Both the position numbers and the translations under genes were made by a program. From Mediterraneibacter glycyrrhizinilyticus (GTDB lineage Bacteria; Bacillota; Clostridia; Lachnospirales; Lachnospiraceae), in contig NZ_JADMSO010000001.1 of NCBI RefSeq assembly GCF_015560805.1, positions 310,001-374,000 of the forward strand: a stretch of DNA of 64,000 nucleotides. Reading direction: 5' to 3'. Shown here one piece after another: positions 50,248 to 60,149 of this stretch. The notes under the pieces are model-generated. The model worked only from the letters and a program-made list of their open reading frames with translations, was not told the DNA's origin and made no database searches. Every line of letters starts with the position of its first letter. The first letter of the stretch is position 1.

Positions 50248-51819
50248 ATGAAGTTATTGATCGTGGATGATGAAATTTATATAGTACGCGCATTGCAAAA
50301 AAATATCGCATGGAATGAGATGGATATTGATCATATATATAGTGCCTTCAATGTGGAAAAAGCAAAAGAGATCCTTCAGAAGGAAGAAATAGATATTATC
50401 ATTACAGATATAGAGATGCCGAGAACGTCCGGTTTAGATTTGCTGGAATGGATCAGAGAAAGCGGATATACATGTAAAGCGGTTTGTTTGACATGTCACG
50501 ATGAATTTAAATATGCTCAAAGAGCGATGCGGTGTCAGGTTGATGATTATATTTTAAAGCCGATTGATTTTCAAAAGCTTAGAGAAATCGTGGAAGGGCT
50601 GGTTCTAAAGATTAAAAAGGAAAGATTGGATAAGAAAGAACAAGAACGAGGCGGACTTTGGAAGCGAAATAAAAGAAAAGTAGAAACTGATTTCTGGAAG
50701 GAATTATTACTGAGTAAAACTACATCGGATTTAGAAAAACTGTCTCAGGAAGCTTCGTATATCGGCATCGAGTGGGATTATAATCAGCAGTTTCAATTGA
50801 TTCTTTTTTCTGTAAAGAAAATATGCAAAAGAAAACAAGAATGGGAAGAGAGTACAGGACTGATGCAATATATTTTGGATAATATTGCGAAAGAAACCTA
50901 TTTAACCGAAAAAACAAAAAATATGAGCGGCTGGATAGACGACTCTCATTTATGGGTAATTGTTCCGGTAGAAAATACGATTGATTTAGAAGAAAAAATG
51001 AAAAAATATTTGGATTCCTGCGAGAGAATTGCCGGAGCTAAAATGGTGGCATATACAGATGAAATCTGTTATGGAGAAGAATTGTATTTGAGCTATATAA
51101 AGCTAATGCAGCTTGACCGGGAAAACGTTTCTTTGGAGAGTGGAATTTTTGAGGAAGGAAGATCCGTAGAAGACAAGGATCAGTGGGAAATGTTTTATCA
51201 TAAAATGAGACGTCTGTTTCATGAAAAAAATTTCCCGGAAATCAAAAATCTTGTAGAGCAGTCGTGGAGTCCTGCTCCGTATATTCAATTAAAAGAACTT
51301 ATATTAAATGTTTGTAAATGCGAATATGAAATTTATAGATTTTTAGAAGAAAACAGTATTTCAGAAGAAATGTTTTGGGACGAGGAGTTATTGGGACTAT
51401 TGGAACAGGCGCTGCATTCTTCAGCAAAATATGTAGAATTTCTGAAAAAATCTGTCTGCAAAATAGAAAGGATCTATCAGTCTAAGAAAGAAGAAAAAGG
51501 TGTGATTTTGGAAATCCAGGAGTATATAAAAAAGCATGTGGAAGAAAGAATCAGCAGAGAGGAAATCGCGAAGGCAGTAAATTTTTCTGTCGATTATATT
51601 TCAAAGATTTATAAAAAAGAGACGGGAGAATCTCTTAGCGAATATATCATGGAACAAAAAATAGAACAGGCAAAGGAGTGGATACAACAAGAGAACGATA
51701 CGATCGGGAATATAGCGACCAAACTTGGTTACAGCAGTTTTTCCTATTTTTCAGAAGTTTTCCGCAGATTCACAGGTGTTTTGCCAAGTGAATATAAACG
51801 TATATGCAGAACAGAATAA
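50248..51819 (+). CDS. YesN-type response regulator with AraC DNA-binding domain
   Basis: 523 residues. The receiver domain starts MKLLIVDDEIYIV and has the phospho-acceptor Asp54 in IIITDIEMP and Lys in YILKPIDF. A long middle part of unknown fold (about 130-410) precedes the C-terminal AraC domain (SREEIAKAVNFSVDYISKIYKKETGESLSEY, IGNIATKLGYSSFSYFSEVFRRFTG). It starts 19 bp after the kinase stop. Likely activator of the ABC importer and downstream hydrolases. Confidence 0.93.
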   Translation: MKLLIVDDEIYIVRALQKNIAWNEMDIDHIYSAFNVEKAKEILQKEEIDIIITDIEMPRTSGLDLLEWIRESGYTCKAVCLTCHDEFKYAQRAMRCQVDDYILKPIDFQKLREIVEGLVLKIKKERLDKKEQERGGLWKRNKRKVETDFWKELLLSKTTSDLEKLSQEASYIGIEWDYNQQFQLILFSVKKICKRKQEWEESTGLMQYILDNIAKETYLTEKTKNMSGWIDDSHLWVIVPVENTIDLEEKMKKYLDSCERIAGAKMVAYTDEICYGEELYLSYIKLMQLDRENVSLESGIFEEGRSVEDKDQWEMFYHKMRRLFHEKNFPEIKNLVEQSWSPAPYIQLKELILNVCKCEYEIYRFLEENSISEEMFWDEELLGLLEQALHSSAKYVEFLKKSVCKIERIYQSKKEEKGVILEIQEYIKKHVEERISREEIAKAVNFSVDYISKIYKKETGESLSEYIMEQKIEQAKEWIQQENDTIGNIATKLGYSSFSYFSEVFRRFTGVLPSEYKRICRTE

Positions 51820-51862
51820 TAGTAAATGTTCTTTTTAGTGATAAAAAGAAAAAATGATCGAT

Positions 51863-51900
51863 AAAAGTCCGGCTGAATAAAGAAAATAAGCCGGACTTTT
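51863..51900 (+). terminator. Intrinsic terminator after response regulator
   Basis: AAAAGTCCGGCT pairs with AGCCGGACTTTT around a 14-nt A/T-rich loop. Confidence 0.88.
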
Positions 51901-52010
51901 CGTCTTATATGTAGTGAGTCTGAACGGAAAAGAGAGAGAAAAAAAGTAAAAATATGGTTACAATGAAGTTACATACAAAGAGTAATAAGGACAAGGGAGG
52001 TCACAGGAAA

Positions 52011-53540
52011 ATGAAAAGAAAAAAATTAATCGCGCTTGGATTATCATTGATGATGGTCATGGGAACTGTTTTAACCGGATGCGGATCCAAAGCAGAAGAG
52101 GGAAAAACAGACAGTGGAAAAGAAGCAGGGGAGACCGAAGAAATTGTATTCGCCTTTCATATGGGAAAGACAGTCGATCTGGAACCGATCGAAGAGAAGC
52201 TGAATGAAATTCTGGTACCGGAAATCAATGTAAAAGTTGATCTGCAAGGATATAGCTGGTCAAATTACGATACCCAGATCAGTTTGATGCAGTCCGGCGG
52301 AGAGCAGATCGATGTATTTGGAATGTGTCCGAATTTTAGTACATATTTAACAAATGGACAGCTTATGCCGATGAGTGATCTGCTGGATGAGTATGGTGCG
52401 GAAACGAAGGAAATAATCGGCGAGGAGTTTTTAAAAAGTACATCAAAAGCAGGCGAAGTTTATGCATTGCCGGAACACGGACCCAAAACAGACGTTTTAG
52501 GACTGGTGATCCGCAAAGATCTTGTTGAGGAATTAAATCTTCCGGTAGATGAAATCGTAGAGGCGGAAAATTTTGAAGAATATACAAAAAATATGGATGT
52601 AATGACCGAGATGTTTTCCAAAATCTATCAGGCACATCCGGAATTATCTCTTGTTCCAAGTTCACAGAATCCGGCTTCTTATAGGGTGACAAGCGTTCCG
52701 TTTGCAGATTCTCTTGGTGACGATCTGGTTTCTTTGATGCCAGGGGATGAGGAAACATTTGTAAATCTGTATGGAACGGAAGAATTTAAACAACTGGCAG
52801 AATATCTGTACGGCTGGAATCAGGAAGGATTTATTTTAGAGGATGCAATGACGACACAGGAATCTGCCGACACTTACCTGAAAAACGGACGGGCGTTTGG
52901 GTATTTTGAACTTGGTTCACAAGAACAGATAATGGAAAGTAAAATAGAGAAAACAACTGGTTATGAAGTAATATACAAAAAGCTGACGGCGCCGTTCATT
53001 ACAACAAATCGAGTGAATAACGCTTCGTTCGGAATTTCTGTGACATCAGAACATCCGGATGCATCCATGAAATTTTTAAATGAGATGTTCACCAATGCAG
53101 ACGTAATGAATCTGTTAGTATATGGAATTGAAGGCGTTCACTGGGAAGAAAAAGAAGATGGACTGATCGGATACCCGGAAGGTGTGAATGCGGATAATTC
53201 CACATATGACTTGGGTATGGACTGGTATTTTGGAAATAGATTTTTAGCAAAGACATGGGAAGGTAACGTTCCGCTGGATGTAAAGACAGAAGAGGAAGCA
53301 AATAAAGAAGCGAAAGTTTCCCCGGCATTGGGATTTGCGTTTGATTCAACTCCTGTTTCTACGGAAATCGCAACGATTGGAAATGTAACAAGCCAATATT
53401 TACCGGGAATTTTGTGCGGATTTCTTGATCCGGAAACAGAAATTCCAAAATTCTTAGATGCACTGGAAGACGCAGGGATGGAAAAACTTGTAGAAGAAAA
53501 GCAGACGCAATATGACACATGGCGGGCAGAAAACAAATGA
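52011..53540 (+). CDS. Extracellular solute-binding lipoprotein of an LplA-type ABC importer
   Basis: 509 residues. Signal peptide with lipobox VLTGCGS (Cys about 24), then a periplasmic-binding-protein type-2 fold (LQGYSWSNYDTQISLMQSGGEQIDVFG, YLKNGRAFGYFELGSQEQ). ATG 52011 follows GGGAGG; longer upstream frames do not begin a signal peptide. It should capture an oligosaccharide outside the cell and deliver it to the two permeases. No ATPase gene is in the cluster, as usual for this importer class, which shares a general MsmK-type ATPase. Confidence 0.9.
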   Translation: MKRKKLIALGLSLMMVMGTVLTGCGSKAEEGKTDSGKEAGETEEIVFAFHMGKTVDLEPIEEKLNEILVPEINVKVDLQGYSWSNYDTQISLMQSGGEQIDVFGMCPNFSTYLTNGQLMPMSDLLDEYGAETKEIIGEEFLKSTSKAGEVYALPEHGPKTDVLGLVIRKDLVEELNLPVDEIVEAENFEEYTKNMDVMTEMFSKIYQAHPELSLVPSSQNPASYRVTSVPFADSLGDDLVSLMPGDEETFVNLYGTEEFKQLAEYLYGWNQEGFILEDAMTTQESADTYLKNGRAFGYFELGSQEQIMESKIEKTTGYEVIYKKLTAPFITTNRVNNASFGISVTSEHPDASMKFLNEMFTNADVMNLLVYGIEGVHWEEKEDGLIGYPEGVNADNSTYDLGMDWYFGNRFLAKTWEGNVPLDVKTEEEANKEAKVSPALGFAFDSTPVSTEIATIGNVTSQYLPGILCGFLDPETEIPKFLDALEDAGMEKLVEEKQTQYDTWRAENK

Positions 53541-53571
53541 TCGCATCAGGTGAAGGGAAGAAGGAGTAACG

Positions 53572-54489
53572 ATGAGCAGAACAAAAAAGAAACCACTGCA
53601 AAAACAATGGCCTTTTTACATCATGATGATCCCCGGTTTAGTGTATTTATTGATCAATAATTACGGACCGATGCTCGGAATGTTCATTGCATTTAAAAAA
53701 GTAGATTATGGATTGGGAATTTTTAAAAGTCCATGGGTAGGATTTGAAAATTTCAAGTATTTGTTTAAAACAGATGCGGCCTTTATCATGACACGAAATA
53801 CCATACTTTATAATCTTGTATTTATCGTGTTGGGAACGGTACTTGGAATTGCAGTGGGCATTATGCTGAGCGAATTGCGGAAGAAAGCAGAGACAAAATT
53901 CTTTCAGACAGTAATTTTATTACCGTATTTACTGTCATGGGTTATATGCGCTTATATCGGCTACGCGTTTTTGAGTAAAGATACGGGACTGATCAATAAT
54001 TTTTTGAACAGTCTCGGACTGGAAGCCGTGGATTGGTATAACGATCCGGGAAAATGGACGGTTATATTGGTGTTAGTAAACATTTGGAAGGGAATCGGTT
54101 ATACATCAATTATTTATATGTCAACGATTATCGGAATTGACAAATCGCTGTATGAGGCGGCGAGAGTTGACGGTGCATCGAAATGGCAGGAAATCAAACT
54201 TATTACACTTCCATGTTTAAAAAGTACGATCATTATGCTGACAATCATGAATATCGGACGAATTTTTTATTCGGATTTTGGACTTTTTTATCAGATACCT
54301 TTGAATTCAGGAACACTTTATCCTACAACACAGACAATTGATACCTATGTGTATCGTGCGTTAATGCAGCAAAATCAGATTGGTATGTCAGCGGCAGCAG
54401 GTTTATATCAATCAATCGTCGGATTTATTATGGTTTTAGCGGCAAATACGATCGTGCGTAAATTAAGTCCGGATGATGCAATGTTTTAG
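53572..54489 (+). CDS. ABC sugar permease, LplB-type
   Basis: 305 residues, six predicted transmembrane helices. MMIPGLVYLLINNYGPMLGMFIAFKKVDYGLGI is the LplB N-terminal signature and EAARVDGASKWQEIKLITLPCL the EAA loop that contacts the ATPase. Partner of the next permease, 9 bp downstream. Probably imports oligosaccharides such as rhamnosyl or related sugars, given the hydrolases that follow. Confidence 0.92.
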   Translation: MSRTKKKPLQKQWPFYIMMIPGLVYLLINNYGPMLGMFIAFKKVDYGLGIFKSPWVGFENFKYLFKTDAAFIMTRNTILYNLVFIVLGTVLGIAVGIMLSELRKKAETKFFQTVILLPYLLSWVICAYIGYAFLSKDTGLINNFLNSLGLEAVDWYNDPGKWTVILVLVNIWKGIGYTSIIYMSTIIGIDKSLYEAARVDGASKWQEIKLITLPCLKSTIIMLTIMNIGRIFYSDFGLFYQIPLNSGTLYPTTQTIDTYVYRALMQQNQIGMSAAAGLYQSIVGFIMVLAANTIVRKLSPDDAMF

Positions 54490-54498
54490 GAGGAAAAA

Positions 54499-55395
54499 AT
54501 GTCGAATATATACGGAAAAGGAGAGAAAGTATTTCAAATTATCATACACGTGATTTTGATTATTTTTGCACTGGCGGCAATATTGCCGTTATTGATTTTG
54601 GTTATGGGATCGATAACAAATGAAAGCGAATTGATTCAGAGCGGATATACTTTTTTTCCTAAAAATATTGATTTTACTTCTTATAAATATTTATTTCAAA
54701 AAGCGCCGGAAATATTGAGAGCATACGGAGTGACATTATTTATTACGGTTTTCGGAACAGCATTGAGCTTGTTTATCACACCATTGCTGGCGTATCCGCT
54801 TTCGCGTAAAGATTTTAAAAACAGACAGATTTTTTCGTTTATTGTATTTTTTACGATGCTGTTTAACGGAGGAATTGTTCCGTCATATATCATGTGGACA
54901 CAGATTTTTCACTTGAAAAATACGATATGGTCTTTGATATTTCCCAATTTATTGATGAATGGATTTAATGTCGTGTTAATGAAAAATTATTTCGCGCAGA
55001 ACATACCGACAGAATTGATCGAAGCAGCGAAGGTTGACGGTGAAAATGAATTCGGGATTTATTTCAAAATCGTGCTGCCACTGGCATTGCCGGTTATGGC
55101 AACGGTTGGACTTTTTGTTGGAATCGGTTATTGGAACGATTGGACCAACGGATTGTACTATGTGAATCAACCTGAATTATACAGCTTGCAAAATTATTTG
55201 AACCGGATTATGCAGGATGTACAATTTATGATGTCAAATGCCCAGATCGGCGGCGGACAGATGGCAGCAAGCTTCCCGTCCACAGGAATACGAATGGCAA
55301 TTTCAGTAATAGGTATTATCCCGATCATGGTGTTATATCCATTTTTCCAAAAGTATTTTGTAAAGGGGATTACGGTCGGAGCTGTGAAAGGCTGA
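54499..55395 (+). CDS. ABC sugar permease, YtcP-type
   Basis: 298 residues, six transmembrane helices. The EAA loop reads ELIEAAKVDGENEFGIYFKIVLPLALP. The long N-terminal helix and the GIGYWNDWTNGLYYV segment are typical of CUT1-family YtcP proteins. Forms a heterodimer with the upstream permease. AGGAGG precedes ATG 54499 and a terminator follows. Confidence 0.92.
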   Translation: MSNIYGKGEKVFQIIIHVILIIFALAAILPLLILVMGSITNESELIQSGYTFFPKNIDFTSYKYLFQKAPEILRAYGVTLFITVFGTALSLFITPLLAYPLSRKDFKNRQIFSFIVFFTMLFNGGIVPSYIMWTQIFHLKNTIWSLIFPNLLMNGFNVVLMKNYFAQNIPTELIEAAKVDGENEFGIYFKIVLPLALPVMATVGLFVGIGYWNDWTNGLYYVNQPELYSLQNYLNRIMQDVQFMMSNAQIGGGQMAASFPSTGIRMAISVIGIIPIMVLYPFFQKYFVKGITVGAVKG

Positions 55396-55430
55396 TGCGG
55401 TAATAGTAAATCATACATAGAAATGATACA

Positions 55431-55466
55431 AAAAACAACGATTTCATATAAAAATCGTTGCTTTTT
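55431..55466 (+). terminator. Intrinsic terminator after ABC permeases
   Basis: CAACGATTT pairs with AAATCGTTG, flanked by an A run and a T run with one C bulge. Because hydrolase genes follow closely, it may only attenuate. Confidence 0.8.
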
Positions 55467-55499
55467 GTATATAAGAAGCAAGGAAAGGAATCGTGAGAA

Positions 55500-57803
55500 A
55501 TGAAGAGTTATGAATTTAAAGACAGCGGAAAAACTTGTGCAATCTATGACTCCAAGCCGCCGAGATATTGGTTTAATTATTTATGGAATGAACAGGGATA
55601 TTGCGCGCAGGTATCGCAGATGGGACATGGGCGCAGTTATTATATTAATGAAAAGGCTGATATGTGCATGATCAATAATAATGATGCCAGATATATCTAC
55701 ATACGGGATGAAGACAGCGGGGAATGCTGGAATATAGGAGAAGGCCCATTAAATAAGAGCGTTGATAAATATTGCTGCGAACATAAAATCGGATCTACGA
55801 AGATCGGATCGGAGTGTGAAGAAATCGAGAGCACATGGGAAATTTTCGTACCGGAACGAGGATTTCATGAGGTATGGGAATTGAAATTGCACAATAAAAG
55901 CGGACGGAAACGCGAACTTAGTATTTTTTCTGCCGTAACTTTTGAATTAGAAGGATTTTCGTATCCGAGATATTATGAAATGTATCGTTGTATAGAAACG
56001 AGATTTGACGAAGAATTAAATGGGATCTATTGTGCGTCGTCACATCCATTTGCGCCTCATAAAAGATATAATGCATTTCTGGCGTCTTCAGAACCGGTTT
56101 TTGCATATGATGGCGAATTGGGAAAATTTTGTGGAGAAAATGGTACAATTACAAAATTAGATGCTTCCGCTTATGCTTTATTTCAGAAACCTAAAATCGT
56201 AGTTGAAGGAATGGATTGCACAAATTCGGAAGGCGCTCTGTTTGTACTAGGCGGAGTTTTACAGAATAAAGTGGCATTAGAAGCGAATGAAGAAAAGAAA
56301 ATTTATTTTATACTGGGAGTATCAGAATCCTTACAAGAGGCCGTAACAGTCAAAGATTACTATAAGGACATACAGGTTGTTGAGACGTGTTTGAAGGAAA
56401 CGGAGCAATATAATACAGAAAAATATGCATCCTTATCAATGAACACCCCGGATGTGAAAATAAACCATATTATGAATTGGTGGTTGAAAAAACAGATTGA
56501 TTGTTGCATTGTCGGGAAAAAAGGAGTACGAGACAATTTACAGATTGCAGTAGCGTTACTAAATTACAGACCGGAAAAGGCGAAAGAAGAAATTCTGGAA
56601 TGCTTGCGGCATCAGTTTAAAGACGGACATGCAGTGCTTACCTGGTATCCTTATGATGATACGCGATATTCGGATCAGCCTTTCTGGATCATTTGGGCAG
56701 TGTGTGAATTAGTGAAAGAGACCGGAGATTACGCAATCTTAAATCAAGAAATCGAATGGCAGGATGGCGGGAGCGCTGCGGTTTTAGAACATATAAAAGC
56801 GGCGGTTGACCGATTGATTTCAGATAAAGGGAAAAATGGATTGATTCGGATTTATTTTGCAGATTGGAATGATGCGTTGAATATTACGACAGATCCGGAG
56901 GCGGAATCTGTGATGCTGTCCCATCAATTTTGTTTGGCCTTGAGGGAATTGAAAAAACTTATGCTTGAAATTGGGGAGACAGAATATGCATTGTTTTTAG
57001 ATGAAGAATTCCATATTTTGCAAAAACAGATTAATGATGCGGCATGGGACGGAGAATGGTATATGCGGGCATTGAGTGAAAAAGAAAATATCGGCTCCCG
57101 ATATAGTGAAGGCAGCAAGATTTACTTAAATGCACAGACATGGGCGGTATTGGGAGATGTTGTGGACGAAGAAAAATTACCGGCTTTATTGAAATCCGTA
57201 GATAGTATGGAACAAGATTTCGGATTTCCGCTAAATATGCCGCCATATGAATCGTATTCTCCGAACGTAGGACGAATGTCAGGAATGCTGCCGGGGCTTT
57301 TTGAAAACGGCGGAATATATTGTCATGCAACAGGTTTTAAGATTTTAATGGACTGCAAATTGGGAAGAGCGAGCAAAGCAATAGAAACTCTAAAAAAAAT
57401 CATGCCGGACAGCGAAAAAAATCCATCGACGCAGTCGGGAGCAGAACCTTATGTTTTTACAAACTGTTATTCTACACATCCGAAGTATTATGGAAAATCA
57501 TATTGGTCATGGACAACAGGTACCTCAGCTTGGGCGATGATGGCGCTGTATGAGGGGATACTTGGTGTTAAACGAGATTATAAAGGGTTACGCATTTGTC
57601 CCGTATTTCCGAAGCAATGGGAATCCGCAGAGATAACAAGAGCGTTTCGAAATGCAGAATATGAGATACATATAAAAAATTCAAAGGAATTTAAAGAAAA
57701 AGAAATATGGGTGGATGGTATGAGAATAGACGGAGATTTACTTCCGGATTATCAAGATCACAAAAAACATATCGTTCAGGTAAATCTTTATTCAGAGCAA
57801 TGA
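55500..57803 (+). CDS. GH94-type glycoside phosphorylase
   Basis: 767 residues. An N-terminal beta-sandwich (GYCAQVSQMGHGRSYYINE) is followed by an (alpha/alpha)6 barrel with the probable catalytic Asp in YFADWNDALN (about 456) and SYWSWTTGTSAWAMMALYEG near the C-terminus, as in cellobiose/chitobiose phosphorylases. The family cleaves a beta-glycoside with phosphate to give a sugar-1-phosphate. Specificity is unknown. Cytoplasmic; GAGAAATG start 104 bp after the permease gene. Helps explain why an importer is needed: cleavage happens inside the cell. Confidence 0.85.
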   Translation: MKSYEFKDSGKTCAIYDSKPPRYWFNYLWNEQGYCAQVSQMGHGRSYYINEKADMCMINNNDARYIYIRDEDSGECWNIGEGPLNKSVDKYCCEHKIGSTKIGSECEEIESTWEIFVPERGFHEVWELKLHNKSGRKRELSIFSAVTFELEGFSYPRYYEMYRCIETRFDEELNGIYCASSHPFAPHKRYNAFLASSEPVFAYDGELGKFCGENGTITKLDASAYALFQKPKIVVEGMDCTNSEGALFVLGGVLQNKVALEANEEKKIYFILGVSESLQEAVTVKDYYKDIQVVETCLKETEQYNTEKYASLSMNTPDVKINHIMNWWLKKQIDCCIVGKKGVRDNLQIAVALLNYRPEKAKEEILECLRHQFKDGHAVLTWYPYDDTRYSDQPFWIIWAVCELVKETGDYAILNQEIEWQDGGSAAVLEHIKAAVDRLISDKGKNGLIRIYFADWNDALNITTDPEAESVMLSHQFCLALRELKKLMLEIGETEYALFLDEEFHILQKQINDAAWDGEWYMRALSEKENIGSRYSEGSKIYLNAQTWAVLGDVVDEEKLPALLKSVDSMEQDFGFPLNMPPYESYSPNVGRMSGMLPGLFENGGIYCHATGFKILMDCKLGRASKAIETLKKIMPDSEKNPSTQSGAEPYVFTNCYSTHPKYYGKSYWSWTTGTSAWAMMALYEGILGVKRDYKGLRICPVFPKQWESAEITRAFRNAEYEIHIKNSKEFKEKEIWVDGMRIDGDLLPDYQDHKKHIVQVNLYSEQ

Positions 57804-57827
57804 AAGAAATAGGAGAGAAGTTGATAT

Positions 57828-60149
57828 ATGGATAAGGAACAAAATACAAATTGGATATGGGGCGCCGATTGGCAGAGGGACCAGGAAAAAGCGCAAGTAG
57901 GATTATTTCGTAAAAAGTTTTTTGTAGAGGATGTTCAACAAGATTTTATTATTCAAATTTCAGCAGAATCCAGATATAAATTATATGTAAACGAGAAGCT
58001 TGTTTCGATTGGTCCTGCAAAGGGGGATCGAGAAGTCTGGTTCTTGGATGAAGTAAATATAAAAGGGATGTTGAAGAAAGGAGAGAATATTCTTGCAGCA
58101 GAAGTGTTGCATTATCCGGTTAATGGGTGGGGGAATCATAGTATTTTTCGAACAATAACTCCGGGATTGTATATTCAAGAAAAGAGTGGACAAATTACCG
58201 CAGATGAAACGTGGAAATGCTTTTTAGTGAGAGATTTTAGAATAGTTTCGGAGTTTCCGTGGTATTCACAACTGCAGATTTTAGAGAAGAAAAGAGGGGA
58301 CGCACAATTAACCGGATGGAAAAAAAGTGTATATGATGATAGTAAGTGGGACAATGCAAGCTGTTATAAAAAAGATCAGATCAGTCAGCTTGTAAGTCCG
58401 GGTAACTTGCAAAAAAGACAGATTCCGCTTATGAATGTCATACCGCGTAAATTTGTGAGCGTTATAAAAAGAACTGAGGAAGACATAAAATTTGATCTTT
58501 GGAATCAGTTGTTGAAAGGGAAAAAAGAAATTTGCATTAAACCACATACGCATCAAGTCATCGAAATTGATGCGGGAGAATTGATGTGTGGTTTTATTTC
58601 CCTCAGAATGAAACAAGGAAAAGGCTGTGAAATCCGTTTGCTGACAAGTGAAGGGTATGTTTCTGAATTGCCGGAAGAAATAGGTGGATTTGCAAAAAAA
58701 GGGGATCGTACAGATTGGGTGCACGGAAAATTGTGTGGATTTACAGATACATATTTTGTGGCGGGAAATGGAAGTGACCAGTTAACAGAGAGTTATGAAC
58801 CATTCTGGTTTCGAACATTTCGTTATATTCAGCTGGATATTTATACAGCGGACGAACCACTTATATTGACCGGACTGGACTATTGTGAGACAGGGTATCC
58901 TCTAGAAGTTATTTCTAAGATAAAAACATCAGACTCATCTTTGGAGGACATATGGGAGATCAGTTTAAGATCGCTGAAACGATGTATGCAAGAAACATAT
59001 ACAGATTGTCCGTTTTATGAACAATTACAATACGCGATGGATGCGAGAAGTCAAATACTATATACATATGCGATTGCCGGAGACGACAGATTGGCAAGGC
59101 AGTGTATGAATGATTTTAAAAGATCTCAAAGAGCAGATGGAACATTGAATTCTTGTTATCCGGATACAGAACCAAACGTAATTCCGACATTTTCTATTTA
59201 TTACATATTGATGATACATGATTTTATGCTCTATTATGGAGATAAAAAATTTATAGCAGAACATCTTGGGTGCATGGACAATATTTTAAATTATTTTGCT
59301 GAGCATTTGGAAGAGCGTGGATTGGTTGGAAAAATAGGCGGTAAGCTGACAGAACGCGGATATTGGTCTTTTATTGACTGGGCTCCACAGTGGGAGGAAA
59401 CAACAGGCATGCCGGATGCGGGTTTGACCGGACCTATAACAATGGAGAGTTTTCTTTATATATATGGATTGATGCATGCGGCGGAGATCATGGAATATAT
59501 GGAGAGGAAAGATACTGCACGGGAATATAAAAACAGGGCGGAAAATGTGCGTGCTGCAATTAATAAGTTTTGCAGAGATCAGAATGGAGTTTATCTGGAT
59601 GGACCGGATCTGAAAAAGTATAGTCAACATTGTCAGGTGTTTGCGCTTCTGACAGAAAGTGTATCGATTGAGAAAGGAAGAAAAATACTTTTACAAACGT
59701 TGAAGGATACAGAGCGATATGCACCATGTTCCGTAGCGATGGCATTTTATCTTTTTCGTGCATTGGAAATGACAAATCTGTATGAAAAGACAGATTTATT
59801 ATGGAATACTTGGCGTAAGATGCTGCAAAAACATCTTACGACATGCGTTGAAAATATGGTGGATGAGCGAAGTGATTGTCATGCGTGGGGAGCGGTGATC
59901 TTGTATGAGATGCCGGCAGTTATATTAGGCGTGCGCCCGTGCGCACCGGCATATCAAAAAGTGCTGATACATCCGATCCCCGGATATTTAAAATGGGCAG
60001 AGGGAGAAGTGGTCACACCGCATGGAAACATAAAGATATTTTGGAAAAAAGAAAAAAATGGGAAAATGGAATTAGAATATGAAATTCCCAAAACGTGTAC
60101 AGCAGAAGTGATTGTGAAAGAAGGAGAGAGTTATGAAGAACGGATATAA
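57828..60149 (+). CDS. GH78-type alpha-L-rhamnosidase-like hydrolase
   Basis: 773 residues. The N-terminal part (IWGADWQRDQE, FRKKFFVEDVQQDFIIQISAESRYKLYVNEKLVS) is a beta-sandwich as in bacterial rhamnosidases, and the (alpha/alpha)6 barrel contains TYTDCPFYEQLQYAMDARSQ, the region of the catalytic acids in GH78, and SFIDWAPQWEE. It lacks the exact DCPtRnER pattern, so the subgroup may have another sugar preference. No signal peptide. Its 3' end overlaps the next gene by 17 bp. Likely removes a terminal rhamnose or similar from an imported glycoside. Confidence 0.78.
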   Translation: MDKEQNTNWIWGADWQRDQEKAQVGLFRKKFFVEDVQQDFIIQISAESRYKLYVNEKLVSIGPAKGDREVWFLDEVNIKGMLKKGENILAAEVLHYPVNGWGNHSIFRTITPGLYIQEKSGQITADETWKCFLVRDFRIVSEFPWYSQLQILEKKRGDAQLTGWKKSVYDDSKWDNASCYKKDQISQLVSPGNLQKRQIPLMNVIPRKFVSVIKRTEEDIKFDLWNQLLKGKKEICIKPHTHQVIEIDAGELMCGFISLRMKQGKGCEIRLLTSEGYVSELPEEIGGFAKKGDRTDWVHGKLCGFTDTYFVAGNGSDQLTESYEPFWFRTFRYIQLDIYTADEPLILTGLDYCETGYPLEVISKIKTSDSSLEDIWEISLRSLKRCMQETYTDCPFYEQLQYAMDARSQILYTYAIAGDDRLARQCMNDFKRSQRADGTLNSCYPDTEPNVIPTFSIYYILMIHDFMLYYGDKKFIAEHLGCMDNILNYFAEHLEERGLVGKIGGKLTERGYWSFIDWAPQWEETTGMPDAGLTGPITMESFLYIYGLMHAAEIMEYMERKDTAREYKNRAENVRAAINKFCRDQNGVYLDGPDLKKYSQHCQVFALLTESVSIEKGRKILLQTLKDTERYAPCSVAMAFYLFRALEMTNLYEKTDLLWNTWRKMLQKHLTTCVENMVDERSDCHAWGAVILYEMPAVILGVRPCAPAYQKVLIHPIPGYLKWAEGEVVTPHGNIKIFWKKEKNGKMELEYEIPKTCTAEVIVKEGESYEERI